NCBI RefSeq assembly: GCF_003219795.1
Contig: NZ_QJVC01000017.1
Span: 1 to 64,000 of the forward strand
DNA from: Arthrobacter psychrolactophilus
Lineage (GTDB): Bacteria; Actinomycetota; Actinomycetes; Actinomycetales; Micrococcaceae
Direction: 5' to 3'
DNA: 64,000 nt
Position numbers and translations under genes: made by a program
Shown here: positions 1 through 10,838 of the stretch, in pieces
How the letters are laid out: each line of letters starts with the position of its first letter
How positions within the stretch are numbered: position 1 is the first letter of the stretch
The notes under the pieces: generated by a model
Databases searched by the model: none
The model's input: only the letters and a program-made list of their open reading frames with translations
Told to the model about the DNA's origin: nothing

Positions 1-60
1 AACAGCAGCATTACGCTGCTCAATACGCAACAACTTACGACCCTCAGGCGCCAACGTCAT
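1..60 (-). CDS. lipA: Lipoyl synthase LipA (N-terminal fragment, cut by window edge)
   Basis: Only the first 20 codons are visible, reading MTLAPEGRKLLRIEQRNAAV, which is the typical N-terminus of actinobacterial lipoyl synthase, the radical-SAM enzyme that inserts sulfur into octanoyl groups on carrier proteins. An AAGGAG ribosome site lies 6-7 bases upstream of the ATG. It is the last visible member of the same-strand series gcvP-gcvT-gcvH-glyA-sdaA. The position makes sense because GcvH needs lipoate, although LipA also serves the 2-oxoacid dehydrogenases. The radical-SAM cysteines lie outside the window, so the call rests on the N-terminus and context. Confidence 0.8.
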   Translation of the reverse strand, partial: MTLAPEGRKLLRIEQRNAAV

Positions 61-109
61 GAAAGAACTCCTTCTGCTCGCAGATTAACTGCCCAGCAAG
101 CTGATTGGT

Positions 110-1507
110 CTAGCATTCCACCACGTTGACGGCCAGTCCGCCCATGGCTGTTTCCTTGTACTTCGAGGACATATCTCGTCCGGTTTCACGCATCGTGATG
201 ATTACTTCGTCCAGTGAGACGCGGTGCTGACCGTCGCCCCACAGCGCCATCTTCGCCGCGTTGATAGCCTTCGCTGCGGCAATGGCATTGCGCTCAATGC
301 ACGGAACCTGCACCAGGCCACCGATGGGATCGCAGGTCAGGCCCAGGTTGTGTTCCATGGCGATCTCGGCCGCGTTCTCCACCTGTTCCGGCGTGCCACC
401 CATAATCTCGGCAAGTCCGGCGGCCGCCATCGACGACGCCGATCCCACTTCACCCTGGCAGCCAACCTCGGCGCCGGAGATGGAGGCTTGCTCCTTGTAC
501 AGGACACCAACAGCTCCCGCAGCCAGCAGGAATTTAACCACGACGGCGTCAATCGCCTCTTTCGAAGCGTTCTGCATGCCGTCGGTGTAGTGAGTCGCGT
601 AAAACATGACAGCCGGGATGATGCCCGCCGCACCATTGGTGGGGGCTGTGACGACACGTCCGCCCGAGGCGTTCTCCTCGTTGACGGCCAAGGCCACGAG
701 GTTGACCCACTCCTGCCAAAACTTCGGATCCCGATCAGGGTCCTCACGGCGGAGACGTTCATGCCAACCCGGGGCACGCCGTCGAACTCCCAAACCACCC
801 GGCAACAAGCCTTCGCGCGTCAAGGAGGCATCTTTGCACTCTTCCATGACGTCGCGAATGTGCAGCAAGCCGCTGCGCACCTCGTCTTCGCTGCGCTCAA
901 CAAGTTCGTTGGCGAGCATGACGTCGCTAAAGTTGCCGCCGCTGCTTTCGCAATGGGCCAGCAATTCTGCGGCGGTGCGGAACGGGTACGGCAGGAGCGC
1001 CTTGGAGTGCTCGAGCTCGGCAACGGCTTCATCCACCGCATCTTCGCGAATGATGAATCCACCGCCCACCGAGAAGTACGTGGCCTCATGCACAACGGTC
1101 TGAGCCTCATCGCTCACACTGAATTTCACACCATTGGTATGGCGCGGCAGGATCGTTAGGGGGTGCAAGATGATGTCATCTGCGCCATAAGGGAGGGCAA
1201 TTTTGCCACCCAAAAGCAAAGGCTCTCCGGTGGCAAAGGCTGCCAGCCGGGATTCCACCTCGGCGGGGAGGATCAGTTCGGGTTCGCGACCTTCCAAACC
1301 CAGGAGCACGGCGGTCATGGTGCCATGTCCACGACCGGTTGCAGCCAGCGAACCATAAAGGTCTACGCGGACGGTGGCAACCTGATCGAGCAACTCTTTG
1401 GCAGCCAGTTCGCGGACGAACGCTGCGGCAGCCCGCATGGGCCCCACGGTGTGTGAACTGGACGGGCCAATTCCCACAGAAAACAAGTCAAAAACGCCAA
1501 CAGACAT
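110..1507 (-). CDS. sdaA: L-serine ammonia-lyase, single-chain iron-sulfur type
   Basis: Deaminates L-serine to pyruvate and ammonia. The 465-residue chain is the fused alpha/beta form: the N-terminal domain opens [19 protein letters not shown], and the catalytic domain has cysteines at 350, 392 and 403. Their spacing (42 and 11) matches the three [4Fe-4S] ligands of the characterised Legionella enzyme. The very last residue is Cys465, which in that enzyme family reaches back to the fourth iron and is displaced by substrate. The gene is last in the gcvP-gcvT-gcvH-glyA series, so serine made from glycine by GlyA can be drained to pyruvate. A hairpin separates it from glyA, so it may also have its own promoter. 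Confidence 0.95.
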   Translation of the reverse strand: MSVGVFDLFSVGIGPSSSHTVGPMRAAAAFVRELAAKELLDQVATVRVDLYGSLAATGRGHGTMTAVLLGLEGREPELILPAEVESRLAAFATGEPLLLGGKIALPYGADDIILHPLTILPRHTNGVKFSVSDEAQTVVHEATYFSVGGGFIIREDAVDEAVAELEHSKALLPYPFRTAAELLAHCESSGGNFSDVMLANELVERSEDEVRSGLLHIRDVMEECKDASLTREGLLPGGLGVRRRAPGWHERLRREDPDRDPKFWQEWVNLVALAVNEENASGGRVVTAPTNGAAGIIPAVMFYATHYTDGMQNASKEAIDAVVVKFLLAAGAVGVLYKEQASISGAEVGCQGEVGSASSMAAAGLAEIMGGTPEQVENAAEIAMEHNLGLTCDPIGGLVQVPCIERNAIAAAKAINAAKMALWGDGQHRVSLDEVIITMRETGRDMSSKYKETAMGGLAVNVVEC

Positions 1508-1536
1508 GTGAGTACCTCATTCAAGTGCAAATACTA

Positions 1537-1559
1537 CTCCGTCAAAAATCCTGACGGAG
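1537..1559. promoter_or_regulatory. Inverted repeat upstream of sdaA
   Basis: CTCCGTCA and TGACGGAG form a perfect 8-bp inverted repeat around a 7-base spacer, 30-52 bases before the sdaA start. Read on the minus strand, a TAGTAT box adjoins it on the sdaA side. It could be an operator or a small transcript hairpin; nothing in the sequence decides. Confidence 0.35.
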
Positions 1560-1594
1560 GGCCGGGCACACCACGTCGGTGCAAGCAAGGCCGG

Positions 1595-1634
1595 TCACTG
1601 CGGCGGACGCCCTCCAAGGCATCCACCGCAGTGA
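1595..1634 (-). terminator. Hairpin between glyA and sdaA
   Basis: TCACTGCGGCGGA and TCCACCGCAGTGA pair with one mismatch around a 14-base loop, directly after the glyA stop. There is no clear U-tract, so it may attenuate rather than end transcription. Confidence 0.5.
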
Positions 1635-1646
1635 GCAACTGTATCG

Positions 1647-2963
1647 CTAGGAGAGATTCCCTACCGACGGGTACAGCGGATGAGCATCAGCCAAATGCTG
1701 CACGCGGGCGCGCAACTCCGACAGATCTGCCCCAGCGTCCGTGATGAGCGCCTCGGCAATGATGTCTGCCACTTCCGCGAAGGCAGCCTCGCCGAAGCCG
1801 CGGGTCGCCAGAGCCGGCGTACCAATACGCAGACCCGAGGTCACCATGGGCGGACGGGGGTCGAACGGCACAGCGTTGCGGTTGACGGTGATGTCAATCG
1901 CTGCCAAACGGTCTTCGGCTTCCTGACCGTTGAGCTCGCAATTGCGCAGGTCAACCAGCACCAGGTGCACATCGGTGCCACCGGAAATGACGGAGATTCC
2001 CTTGGCAGCTACGTCGGGCTGGTTCAAGCGTTCGGCCAGAATGTGGGCACCAGCGAGTACTCGCTCCTGGCGTTCCTTGAATTCCGGAGACCCAGCGATC
2101 TTGAAGGCCACAGCCTTGCCAGCGATCACGTGTTCCAAGGGGCCACCCTGCTGTCCGGGGAAGACAGCCGAGTTGATCTTCTTGGCGATGTCGGCGTCGT
2201 TGCTCAAGATGATGCCGCCGCGAGGGCCTGCCAGGGTCTTGTGCGTCGTGGACGTGGTGACATGGGCGTGCTGCACGGGTGAGGGGTGCAAACCGGCAGC
2301 GACGAGCCCAGCAAAGTGAGCCATGTCCACCATGAGGTAGGCACCGACCAGATCAGCAATGCGGCGGAATTCTGCGAAGTCCAACTGACGGGCATACGCC
2401 GACCAGCCAGCAACGATCAGGGCCGGCTTGTGCTCGAGCGCCAGACGCTCAACCTCGGCCATATCCACCTGGTGGGTGTCTTCACGTACCTGGTACGGGA
2501 CCACGTTGTACAGACGACCGGAGAAGTTGATCTTCATGCCGTGTGTCAGGTGTCCGCCGTGAGCCAGGTTCAGACCCATGATGGTGTCGCCCGGCTTGAT
2601 GAGGGCGTGCATGACAGACGCGTTAGCCTGAGCACCGGAGTGCGGCTGAACGTTGGCGTATTCGGCGCCGAACAAGGCCTTGACTCGGTCAATGGCCAGC
2701 TGCTCGACGACATCAACATGCTCGCAACCACCGTAGTAGCGGCGGCCTGGGTAACCCTCGGCGTACTTGTTGGTCAGCACCGAACCCTGGGCGGCCATGA
2801 CGGCTGCCGCGGTGTGGTTCTCGGAGGCGATCATTTCCAGGCCGCTGCGCTGGCGACCCAGCTCAGCATCGATGGATGCGGCAACTTCCGGGTCGAGCTC
2901 AGAAAGCTTGGCGTCAAGACTCGGTGAGGTTACCTGGACAAAGGTCGCGGTTGCGGCGCTCAC
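1647..2963 (-). CDS. glyA: Serine hydroxymethyltransferase
   Basis: PLP enzyme interconverting serine plus tetrahydrofolate with glycine plus methylene-tetrahydrofolate. The 438 residues carry the family signatures ASENHT (about 46-51), [10 protein letters not shown] (70-79), HGGHLTHG (135-142) and the PLP-lysine loop [15 protein letters not shown] with the Schiff-base lysine at 242. The start overlaps the gcvH stop by 4 bases, so the two are probably translationally coupled. Placed after gcvPTH, it can use the methylene-tetrahydrofolate released by glycine cleavage to make serine from a second glycine. Confidence 0.97.
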   Translation of the reverse strand: MSAATATFVQVTSPSLDAKLSELDPEVAASIDAELGRQRSGLEMIASENHTAAAVMAAQGSVLTNKYAEGYPGRRYYGGCEHVDVVEQLAIDRVKALFGAEYANVQPHSGAQANASVMHALIKPGDTIMGLNLAHGGHLTHGMKINFSGRLYNVVPYQVREDTHQVDMAEVERLALEHKPALIVAGWSAYARQLDFAEFRRIADLVGAYLMVDMAHFAGLVAAGLHPSPVQHAHVTTSTTHKTLAGPRGGIILSNDADIAKKINSAVFPGQQGGPLEHVIAGKAVAFKIAGSPEFKERQERVLAGAHILAERLNQPDVAAKGISVISGGTDVHLVLVDLRNCELNGQEAEDRLAAIDITVNRNAVPFDPRPPMVTSGLRIGTPALATRGFGEAAFAEVADIIAEALITDAGADLSELRARVQHLADAHPLYPSVGNLS

Positions 2964-3343
2964 AGCTCGCCACCGTTTGCTGCTGCGTACTCTTCTGCGC
3001 TGAGCAGCGGGCCAAAGGACTCAACCTCAACCTTGAAGAGCCAGCCGGCTCCGTACGGGTCTGAGTTGACTACTGCGGGGTCATCGATGGCCGCGGTGTT
3101 GACCTCGGTGACGGTGCCGGTGACCGGGGAGAACAGGTCAGAGACGGACTTGGTGGATTCGATCTCGCCGCAGGTCTCGCCTGCTGTGACGGTGGAACCA
3201 ACCTCGGGCAGGTCTACATAGACGATGTCGCCGAGTGCGTCGGCGGCCACGGCGGAGACGCCGATGGTGGTGGGGCCTGAGCCGTCTTGAGCAATCCACT
3301 CGTGTTCGACGGAGTACTTCAGTTCTGCTGCTACCTTGCTCAT
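2960..3343 (-). CDS. gcvH: Glycine cleavage system H protein
   Basis: Lipoyl carrier of the glycine cleavage complex that shuttles the aminomethyl group from GcvP to GcvT. It has 127 residues, the usual size. The lipoyl attachment lysine is Lys65 in the motif [12 protein letters not shown], and the C-terminal half shows the expected [13 protein letters not shown] segment. It lies between gcvT and glyA, overlapping glyA by 4 bases. Confidence 0.97.
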   Translation of the reverse strand: MSKVAAELKYSVEHEWIAQDGSGPTTIGVSAVAADALGDIVYVDLPEVGSTVTAGETCGEIESTKSVSDLFSPVTGTVTEVNTAAIDDPAVVNSDPYGAGWLFKVEVESFGPLLSAEEYAAANGGEL

Positions 3344-3387
3344 GATGATCCTTGTCTTAAAAGTGTGGGTAAACGATGAGTGTGGCC

Positions 3388-3418
3388 TCTGCTCCCGCCG
3401 CTTTCGTGCGGGAGCAGA
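3388..3418 (-). terminator. Hairpin between gcvT and gcvH
   Basis: TCTGCTCCCGC and GCGGGAGCAGA form a perfect 11-bp stem with a 9-base loop in the 84-base gap between gcvT and gcvH. No U-run follows it, and downstream genes belong to the same pathway, so it more likely protects RNA ends or attenuates than fully terminates. Confidence 0.5.
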
Positions 3419-3427
3419 GACTAAGAA

Positions 3428-4549
3428 CTACTTTTGGCGCTTGTAGAACGGCAGTGCAACAACTTCGAACGGCTCAGCCTTGCCGCGAAGATCCACATCA
3501 AGGGCGGTGCCAACCTCGGAGAAGGCCACGTCAACGTAGGCCATCGCCACGGGATAACCCAGCGTGGGGCTGGGCTGGCCCGAGGTGACTTCACCAATCG
3601 TGGCACCATCCTTGAGGACCGGGTAGTGTCCGCGAGCCGCACGGCGTCCCAGACCCTTAAGGCCCACCAGACGGCGGCCGGAGGTGACGCCGTCGCCCGT
3701 TTCCTTGATGGCAGCCAAGGCGGCCTTACCAACAAAGTCGCTTTCCTTGGCGAGCGAGACCACAGGGCCGAGCCCGGCGGAGTACGCGTGGCCGGTCACG
3801 GCGAGCTCGTTGCCGTAGAGGGGCATGCCAGCCTCGAGGCGGAGGGAGTCGCGGCAGGCCAGGCCTGCCGGGATGAGCCCCTGATCCGCACCATTTTCCA
3901 ACAGCACCTGCCAGAGACCGGCTGCGTCGGCGTTGGGAACGTAGATCTCGAATCCGTCTTCGCCGGTGTAACCCGTGCGAGCCAGCAGCAAATCCTGGCC
4001 GTTGATGGTGACTTCCGAGGCTGCGTAGTACTTCATCTCGGTCACGAGAGCGTGCTGCTCGGCAGGTACCAAGGTCAACAAGATGGCCACGGCGTTAGGG
4101 CCCTGAACGGCAATCAGCGAAGTTGCCGCGGAAGCATCCTCGACGACAACGTCGAAGCCTGCGGCGCGCTCTGCCAAGAGTCCGGCCACGGTCACGGCGT
4201 TGCCCGCGTTCGGGACAACGAGGAACTTCTCGTCGGCCAGGCGGTAGGAGATGAGGTCATCGATGATGCCGCCGTCAACGTTGCAGATCAGCGAGTACTT
4301 GGCCTTGCCGACGGCAACAGCCGAGAGTTTGCCAGCCAAGGCGTAGTCCAGGAACGCTGCGGCATCCGGGCCGGTGACCCAAACTTCACCCATGTGGGAG
4401 AGGTCGAAGAGGCCGGCAGCGTTGCGTACTGCGTGGTGCTCCGCCAATTCGGAGGAGTACTTCAAAGGCATCTGCCAGCCACCGAAGTCGGTGAATGAAG
4501 CTCCGGCCTTCTGGTGCTCGCCGTAAAGGGCTGTGTGGTTCTCAGTCAT
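3428..4549 (-). CDS. gcvT: Glycine cleavage system T protein (aminomethyltransferase)
   Basis: Transfers the methylene group from aminomethyl-lipoyl-GcvH to tetrahydrofolate and releases ammonia. The 373-residue protein begins HTALYGEHQKAGASFTDFGG, contains the folate-site segment NVDGGIIDDL (catalytic aspartate at about 97-98), and ends with the GcvT C-terminal barrel (TSGQPSPTLGYPVAMAYV). Length and order are normal for a stand-alone aminomethyltransferase. It follows gcvP by 33 bases in the same transcript. Confidence 0.96.
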   Translation of the reverse strand: MTENHTALYGEHQKAGASFTDFGGWQMPLKYSSELAEHHAVRNAAGLFDLSHMGEVWVTGPDAAAFLDYALAGKLSAVAVGKAKYSLICNVDGGIIDDLISYRLADEKFLVVPNAGNAVTVAGLLAERAAGFDVVVEDASAATSLIAVQGPNAVAILLTLVPAEQHALVTEMKYYAASEVTINGQDLLLARTGYTGEDGFEIYVPNADAAGLWQVLLENGADQGLIPAGLACRDSLRLEAGMPLYGNELAVTGHAYSAGLGPVVSLAKESDFVGKAALAAIKETGDGVTSGRRLVGLKGLGRRAARGHYPVLKDGATIGEVTSGQPSPTLGYPVAMAYVDVAFSEVGTALDVDLRGKAEPFEVVALPFYKRQK

Positions 4550-4582
4550 GGGAATTCCTTTGCGGTGGGGAGAGTAAACGCT

Positions 4583-7450
<2,868 letters not shown>

Positions 7451-7468
7451 GAGGAACTCCAAGATACG

Positions 7469-7490
7469 GCCGCACCATAGGGGATGCGGC
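7469..7490 (-). promoter_or_regulatory. Hairpin between glycine riboswitch and gcvP start
   Basis: GCCGCA and TGCGGC form a 6-bp stem with a 10-base loop, between the last riboswitch aptamer and the gcvP ribosome site. It sits where an expression platform would be, but no U-tract follows, so translational control or alternative pairing with the aptamer is more likely than simple termination. Confidence 0.4.
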
Positions 7491-7499
7491 ATGGGCTGG

Positions 7500-7690
7500 G
7501 TCCCTCCCCGCTCTGTCTTGGACCTGAGAGATTCCGTGAATGATTCATTCACTTTGCACCGTCGGTGAGCCACGAAACACCCGTGGCTGCTTTCCAGAGT
7601 TGCCTCACCATGACGGTACGGGGGCCTGAGAGATTCCTGGGGAGGATTTGCTCCTACGGCGCCACCAAAATAGCTGGAGGACTCTCCCGC
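7500..7690 (-). promoter_or_regulatory. Tandem glycine riboswitch for gcvPTH-glyA-sdaA
   Basis: Read on the minus strand, the leader begins GCGGGAGAGTCC and contains GGCGCCGTAGGAGCAAA, GGAATCTCTCAGGCC and AACTCTGGAAAGCAGCC (aptamer 1), then CACCGACGGTGCAAAG, GGAATCTCTCAGGTCC and GACAGAGCGGGGAGGG (aptamer 2). These are the conserved blocks of the two-aptamer glycine riboswitch common upstream of gcv genes in actinobacteria. The element ends 50 bases before the gcvP ATG. Glycine binding is expected to raise expression of the cleavage operon. Confidence 0.95.
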
Positions 7691-7930
7691 CACGGTTCAA
7701 AAGGCATATTAAATTGGGGGTGATTCGAAGCACAGACTACACGATAAAACCCTCGACTGCCAAGCATTGTCCAGCGCATGGCTTCAAATTCTCGCGACAA
7801 ATTCCTCCCGCCATGTGTTCGCGACAATTTCCTTCTGTCATATTGTGGACAGACATTGCGCCCGGTAGACACTTTAGATATTCTGTGATTCGCGTCACCA
7901 AACTTAGTAATTGAAGTGCCTATGATCCGC
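7691..7930. promoter_or_regulatory. Divergent promoter region between two glycine riboswitches
   Basis: This 240-base stretch separates the two oppositely oriented riboswitches and must hold both promoters. On the minus strand a TAATAT box (7706-7711) lies 16 bases before the riboswitch 5' end. On the plus strand a TATGAT box (7921-7926) lies 5 bases before the other riboswitch. Neither has a clear TTGACA-like -35. No coding sequence was recognised here. Confidence 0.5.
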
Positions 7931-8169
7931 GGCGGGAGAGTTCCGCCGGTACAGCTACGCTCAGCGCAGCCAGTCAGTGGGCGCCGAAGGAGCAAACCCT
8001 CCCCGGGAATCTCTCAGGCCCATGTACCGCCGCGGCGAGGCAACTCTGGAAAGCAGCATGGCCTTTGCGCTCCGCGCACCGATCCGTGCTCACCGAAGGT
8101 GCAAGCGGTGCCTTAAAGTATGTCAAGGCATCGCGGAAACTCTCAGGTCCCAGACAGAGTGGGGAGGAA
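7931..8169 (+). promoter_or_regulatory. Tandem glycine riboswitch for the CycA-type permease
   Basis: The leader begins GGCGGGAGAGTTCC and contains GGGCGCCGAAGGAGCAAA, GGAATCTCTCAGGCCC and AACTCTGGAAAGCAGC (aptamer 1), followed by CACCGAAGGTGCAAG, GGAAACTCTCAGGTCC and GACAGAGTGGGGAGG (aptamer 2). It has the same architecture as the gcvP leader but a longer, different peripheral stem (about 8075-8140), so it is a paralogous copy and not a recent exact duplication. It ends 47 bases before the permease start. The permease is therefore predicted to be glycine-responsive. Confidence 0.95.
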
Positions 8170-8175
8170 GCAAAT

Positions 8176-8207
8176 CTTCGTGGTGCACCCTGCCACCTAA
8201 AACGAAG
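8176..8207 (+). promoter_or_regulatory. Hairpin that could hide the permease ribosome site
   Basis: CTTCGT-GGTG (8176-8185) can pair with CACC (8194-8197) and ACGAAG (8202-8207). The last arm overlaps the GAAGGG ribosome site of the permease gene (8204-8209). Such pairing would block translation unless the riboswitch refolds the leader, giving a plausible translational expression platform. Confidence 0.45.
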
Positions 8208-8216
8208 GGTCTTCCT

Positions 8217-9689
8217 TTGACGAGTATCCAATCCAGCACGCAAGCCCAGTCGGAGCCGCATCTAGAGCGGCAGCTGAGCAACCGGCATATCCAGCTCATT
8301 GCCATTGGCGGGGCCATCGGCACCGGTTTGTTCATGGGCTCAGGCAAGACCATCTCGGCCGCCGGGCCCTCCGTAATTTTCGTGTACATGATCATCGGCT
8401 TCATGCTGTTCTTCGTCATGCGCGCCATGGGCGAACTCCTGCTGAGCAACCTCAAGTACAAATCATTTAGCGACTTCGCTGCTGACTTGCTCGGCCCCTG
8501 GGCTGGCTTCTTCACCGGCTGGACGTATTGGTTCTGCTGGGTCATCACCGGCATTGCCGATGTCATCGCCATCGCCGCCTACTCCGAGGTACTCTGGCCG
8601 GGAATCCCCCTCTGGGTCCCAGGCCTGGTCACGATCGGCATCTTGCTGGTACTGAACCTGACGACCGTGAAGGCTTTCGGCGAGACGGAATTCTGGTTCG
8701 CCTTGATCAAGATCATCGCGATTGCGGCGCTCATCTTTGTGGGCTTGTTCATGATTTTGAGCCGTTTCCAGTCGGATTCCGGCACCGCCAGCTTCACCAA
8801 TCTCTGGAGCCATGGCGGATTCTTCCCCAACGAATTCATGGGCTTCGTTGCTGGTTTCCAGATTGCCGTCTTTGCCTTCGTGGGCATTGAACTGGTTGGA
8901 ACGACTGCCGCCGAGGCCAAGGACCCGGAGAAGAACCTTCCCAAGGCCATCAACTCCATCCCGGTCCGCATCCTGCTCTTCTACGTAGGTGCCTTGATCA
9001 TCTTGATGTCGGTCATTCCCTGGACCCAGTTCGAGGCAGGCAAGAGCCCCTTCATCGCGATGTTCTCCCTGGCCGGCCTCGGTGCCGCCGCCACGATCAT
9101 CAACCTGGTTGTCCTTTCTTCGGCCATGTCGTCGGCCAACTCGGGCATCTACTCCACCTCGCGCATGGTCTACGGCTTGGCACAGGAAGGCGATGCGCCG
9201 TCGCGCTTTGCGAAGTTGTCCAAGCGCAAGGTCCCCAACAATGCCCTGTTCCTCTCTTGCATCCTGCTCCTCTCGAGCCTGGTGCTGCTGTACGTCGGGG
9301 AGGATGTCAGCAAGGCCTTTGAAATGGTCACCACCGTTTCCGCTGTCTGCTTCGTCTTTGTCTGGTCCATTATTCTGGCCAGCTACTTGGCCTTCCGTCG
9401 GCGCCGTCCGGAATTGCATCAGAGCTCCAAGTTCAAGATGCCTGGTGGCAAACCCATGGTCTACACGGTTTTTGTCTTCTTTGCCTTTGTTCTCTGGGCA
9501 TTGACCACGCAGCGTGACACCTTGATCGCCCTGCTGGTGACGCCGATCTGGTTCATTGCTCTAGCCATAGTTTGGTACCTCGTGGGCAAGACCCCCAGCC
9601 ACCGCGCCCGCTACGCAAAGTTCAAGGAGGAATTGCGCACCGACAAGGACGAAAGCGATGCCTACTTGGACGCGGACAAGAGCTCCTAA
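8217..9689 (+). CDS. cycA: CycA-type D-serine/D-alanine/glycine permease (APC superfamily)
   Basis: Membrane transporter of the amino acid-polyamine-organocation superfamily, about 12 membrane segments in 490 residues. It opens with ERQLSNRHIQLIAIGG followed by GTGLFMGSGKTISAAGPS, the first-helix signature of the AAT subfamily, and is closest in appearance to E. coli CycA. Start: a TTG with GAAGGG 7 bases upstream; the frame is open further upstream only through the riboswitch. The glycine riboswitch supports glycine, or D-alanine/D-serine plus glycine, as substrate. A strong hairpin follows the stop. Confidence 0.88.
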   Translation: MTSIQSSTQAQSEPHLERQLSNRHIQLIAIGGAIGTGLFMGSGKTISAAGPSVIFVYMIIGFMLFFVMRAMGELLLSNLKYKSFSDFAADLLGPWAGFFTGWTYWFCWVITGIADVIAIAAYSEVLWPGIPLWVPGLVTIGILLVLNLTTVKAFGETEFWFALIKIIAIAALIFVGLFMILSRFQSDSGTASFTNLWSHGGFFPNEFMGFVAGFQIAVFAFVGIELVGTTAAEAKDPEKNLPKAINSIPVRILLFYVGALIILMSVIPWTQFEAGKSPFIAMFSLAGLGAAATIINLVVLSSAMSSANSGIYSTSRMVYGLAQEGDAPSRFAKLSKRKVPNNALFLSCILLLSSLVLLYVGEDVSKAFEMVTTVSAVCFVFVWSIILASYLAFRRRRPELHQSSKFKMPGGKPMVYTVFVFFAFVLWALTTQRDTLIALLVTPIWFIALAIVWYLVGKTPSHRARYAKFKEELRTDKDESDAYLDADKSS

Positions 9690-9703
9690 GAAAAATAACA
9701 GCC

Positions 9704-9739
9704 GTGAGGTTTGCCCGTACCTTCGTGGGCAAACCTCAC
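9704..9739. terminator. Terminator between cycA and the convergent lysR
   Basis: GTGAGGTTTGCCC and GGGCAAACCTCAC form a perfect 13-bp stem with a 10-base loop, shortly after the cycA stop. The right arm overlaps the stop codon of the convergent LysR gene. Confidence 0.75.
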
Positions 9740-10683
9740 TGCAGCATGGTCCCCAGGAGTTGCTTGCCTGAGGAGAGCACCATATCGCGAAAGCGAGTGG
9801 CCTGAGCGGATCCATCAGAGCGGTTCCGCCAGACCAAGCCCACCTCTCGATGAGCACTCGGCCAGAGAATATCCACCTCGCAACGACCCAAGCCGCCACT
9901 GCGCAGCGCTTGGGTCGTTTCTCGTTCCGGAGGGGCCACGGCAAGTCCCAGACCTGCCGAGACGAGGCCTCGAATCGTGTGTAGGTCCTGGCCTTGAAAT
10001 GCCATCCGCGGACGAAACCCTGCGCTTTGGCACAGCGACTGCACGATCGAATGCATGCCAAAGCCAGGTTCCAGCATGACAAAAGGTTCGTCCCGAACAG
10101 CATCGAGTCTGATGCCGGGCGATCCCGCGAGCGGATGGCTCGCCGGTACCACGAGCTTCAATGGTTCCGAATACAGCACCTCAGACCCCATGGTTCTGCT
10201 GGGCGCCGGCGGCGGCGCGACCAGGGCAAGATCCGCAGATCCGGTCGTCAGCAGATCCAAGCAGAAGGCCCTGCTCCCCTGCTGTAAATCAAAGGTGACG
10301 CCGGGATGCTCGTGCGCGAAGGCCCTGATGAGGATCGGCAGCGCCACCTCACCAAAAGTATGTTGGAAAGCCACTTGGATGCGACCAAATTGTTGCCCCG
10401 ACTCTTGCCGCGCCAAGGCTAGACCCTCACGGATCTGGTCCAAGGCCTCCGCCGCTCGCGGGATGAGAGCCAGCGCTGCCGGTGTCAGCTCCACGCCTCT
10501 CCCTTTACGCAAGAGCAGCGGTGTCCCCACAACCTCTGCCGCCCTGGCCAAGGTGCGACTCACCGTGGACTGCGGAATCCCCAACGCTTCGGCGGTGGCC
10601 GTGATATGCCGGCTGATTCCCAATTCCACGAGGATGGGCAGGGCCGGTAAGAGCTTCGCCAGATCCTTCTCGTCAGTGTCCAT
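9736..10683 (-). CDS. LysR-family transcriptional regulator
   Basis: DNA-binding regulator with an N-terminal winged helix (ITATAEALGIPQSTVSRTLA) and a LysR substrate-binding domain from about residue 90. The chosen ATG gives MDTDEKDLAKLLPALP (315 residues); an alternative ATG 12 codons upstream also exists and neither has a convincing ribosome site. It is divergent from an MFS transporter with a perfect inverted repeat between them, the usual layout of a LysR protein controlling an exporter. The effector cannot be read from sequence. Confidence 0.9.
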   Translation of the reverse strand: MDTDEKDLAKLLPALPILVELGISRHITATAEALGIPQSTVSRTLARAAEVVGTPLLLRKGRGVELTPAALALIPRAAEALDQIREGLALARQESGQQFGRIQVAFQHTFGEVALPILIRAFAHEHPGVTFDLQQGSRAFCLDLLTTGSADLALVAPPPAPSRTMGSEVLYSEPLKLVVPASHPLAGSPGIRLDAVRDEPFVMLEPGFGMHSIVQSLCQSAGFRPRMAFQGQDLHTIRGLVSAGLGLAVAPPERETTQALRSGGLGRCEVDILWPSAHREVGLVWRNRSDGSAQATRFRDMVLSSGKQLLGTMLQ

Positions 10684-10745
10684 AACCTCATGGAACCACG
10701 CAGCCACGCCCCAAGTCATCCAAATATGGATTATTTATGCATTTC

Positions 10746-10764
10746 TAATGCATTAGACGCATTA
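10746..10764. promoter_or_regulatory. Probable LysR operator between lysR and MFS gene
   Basis: TAATGCATTAGACGCATTA is an inverted repeat (TAATGC-N7-GCATTA) that fits the T-N11-A layout bound by LysR proteins. It lies in the AT-rich intergenic region, 63 bases from the lysR start and 75 from the MFS start. A further GCAT copy lies just to the left at about 10739. Confidence 0.6.
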
Positions 10765-10838
10765 ATTACTGCGTTCTACGGTGGAATATGTGAATAGGGC
10801 CGATAACTTCTCAAATAACCACGGGATCGACGTGGATC

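Noticed and set aside
3434-4498. 354-residue open frame antisense to gcvT, and similar long frames antisense to sdaA, gcvP and fusions in DHA2
   Set aside because: All mirror well-supported conserved genes and show no protein family features.
7451-7693. 81-codon N-terminal extension of GcvP
   Set aside because: It is the glycine riboswitch translated; GcvP homologues begin near [14 protein letters not shown].
7977-8216. 80-codon N-terminal extension of the CycA-type permease
   Set aside because: Same artefact: the open frame runs through the second riboswitch. The TTG at 8217 has a ribosome site and gives the normal family N-terminus.
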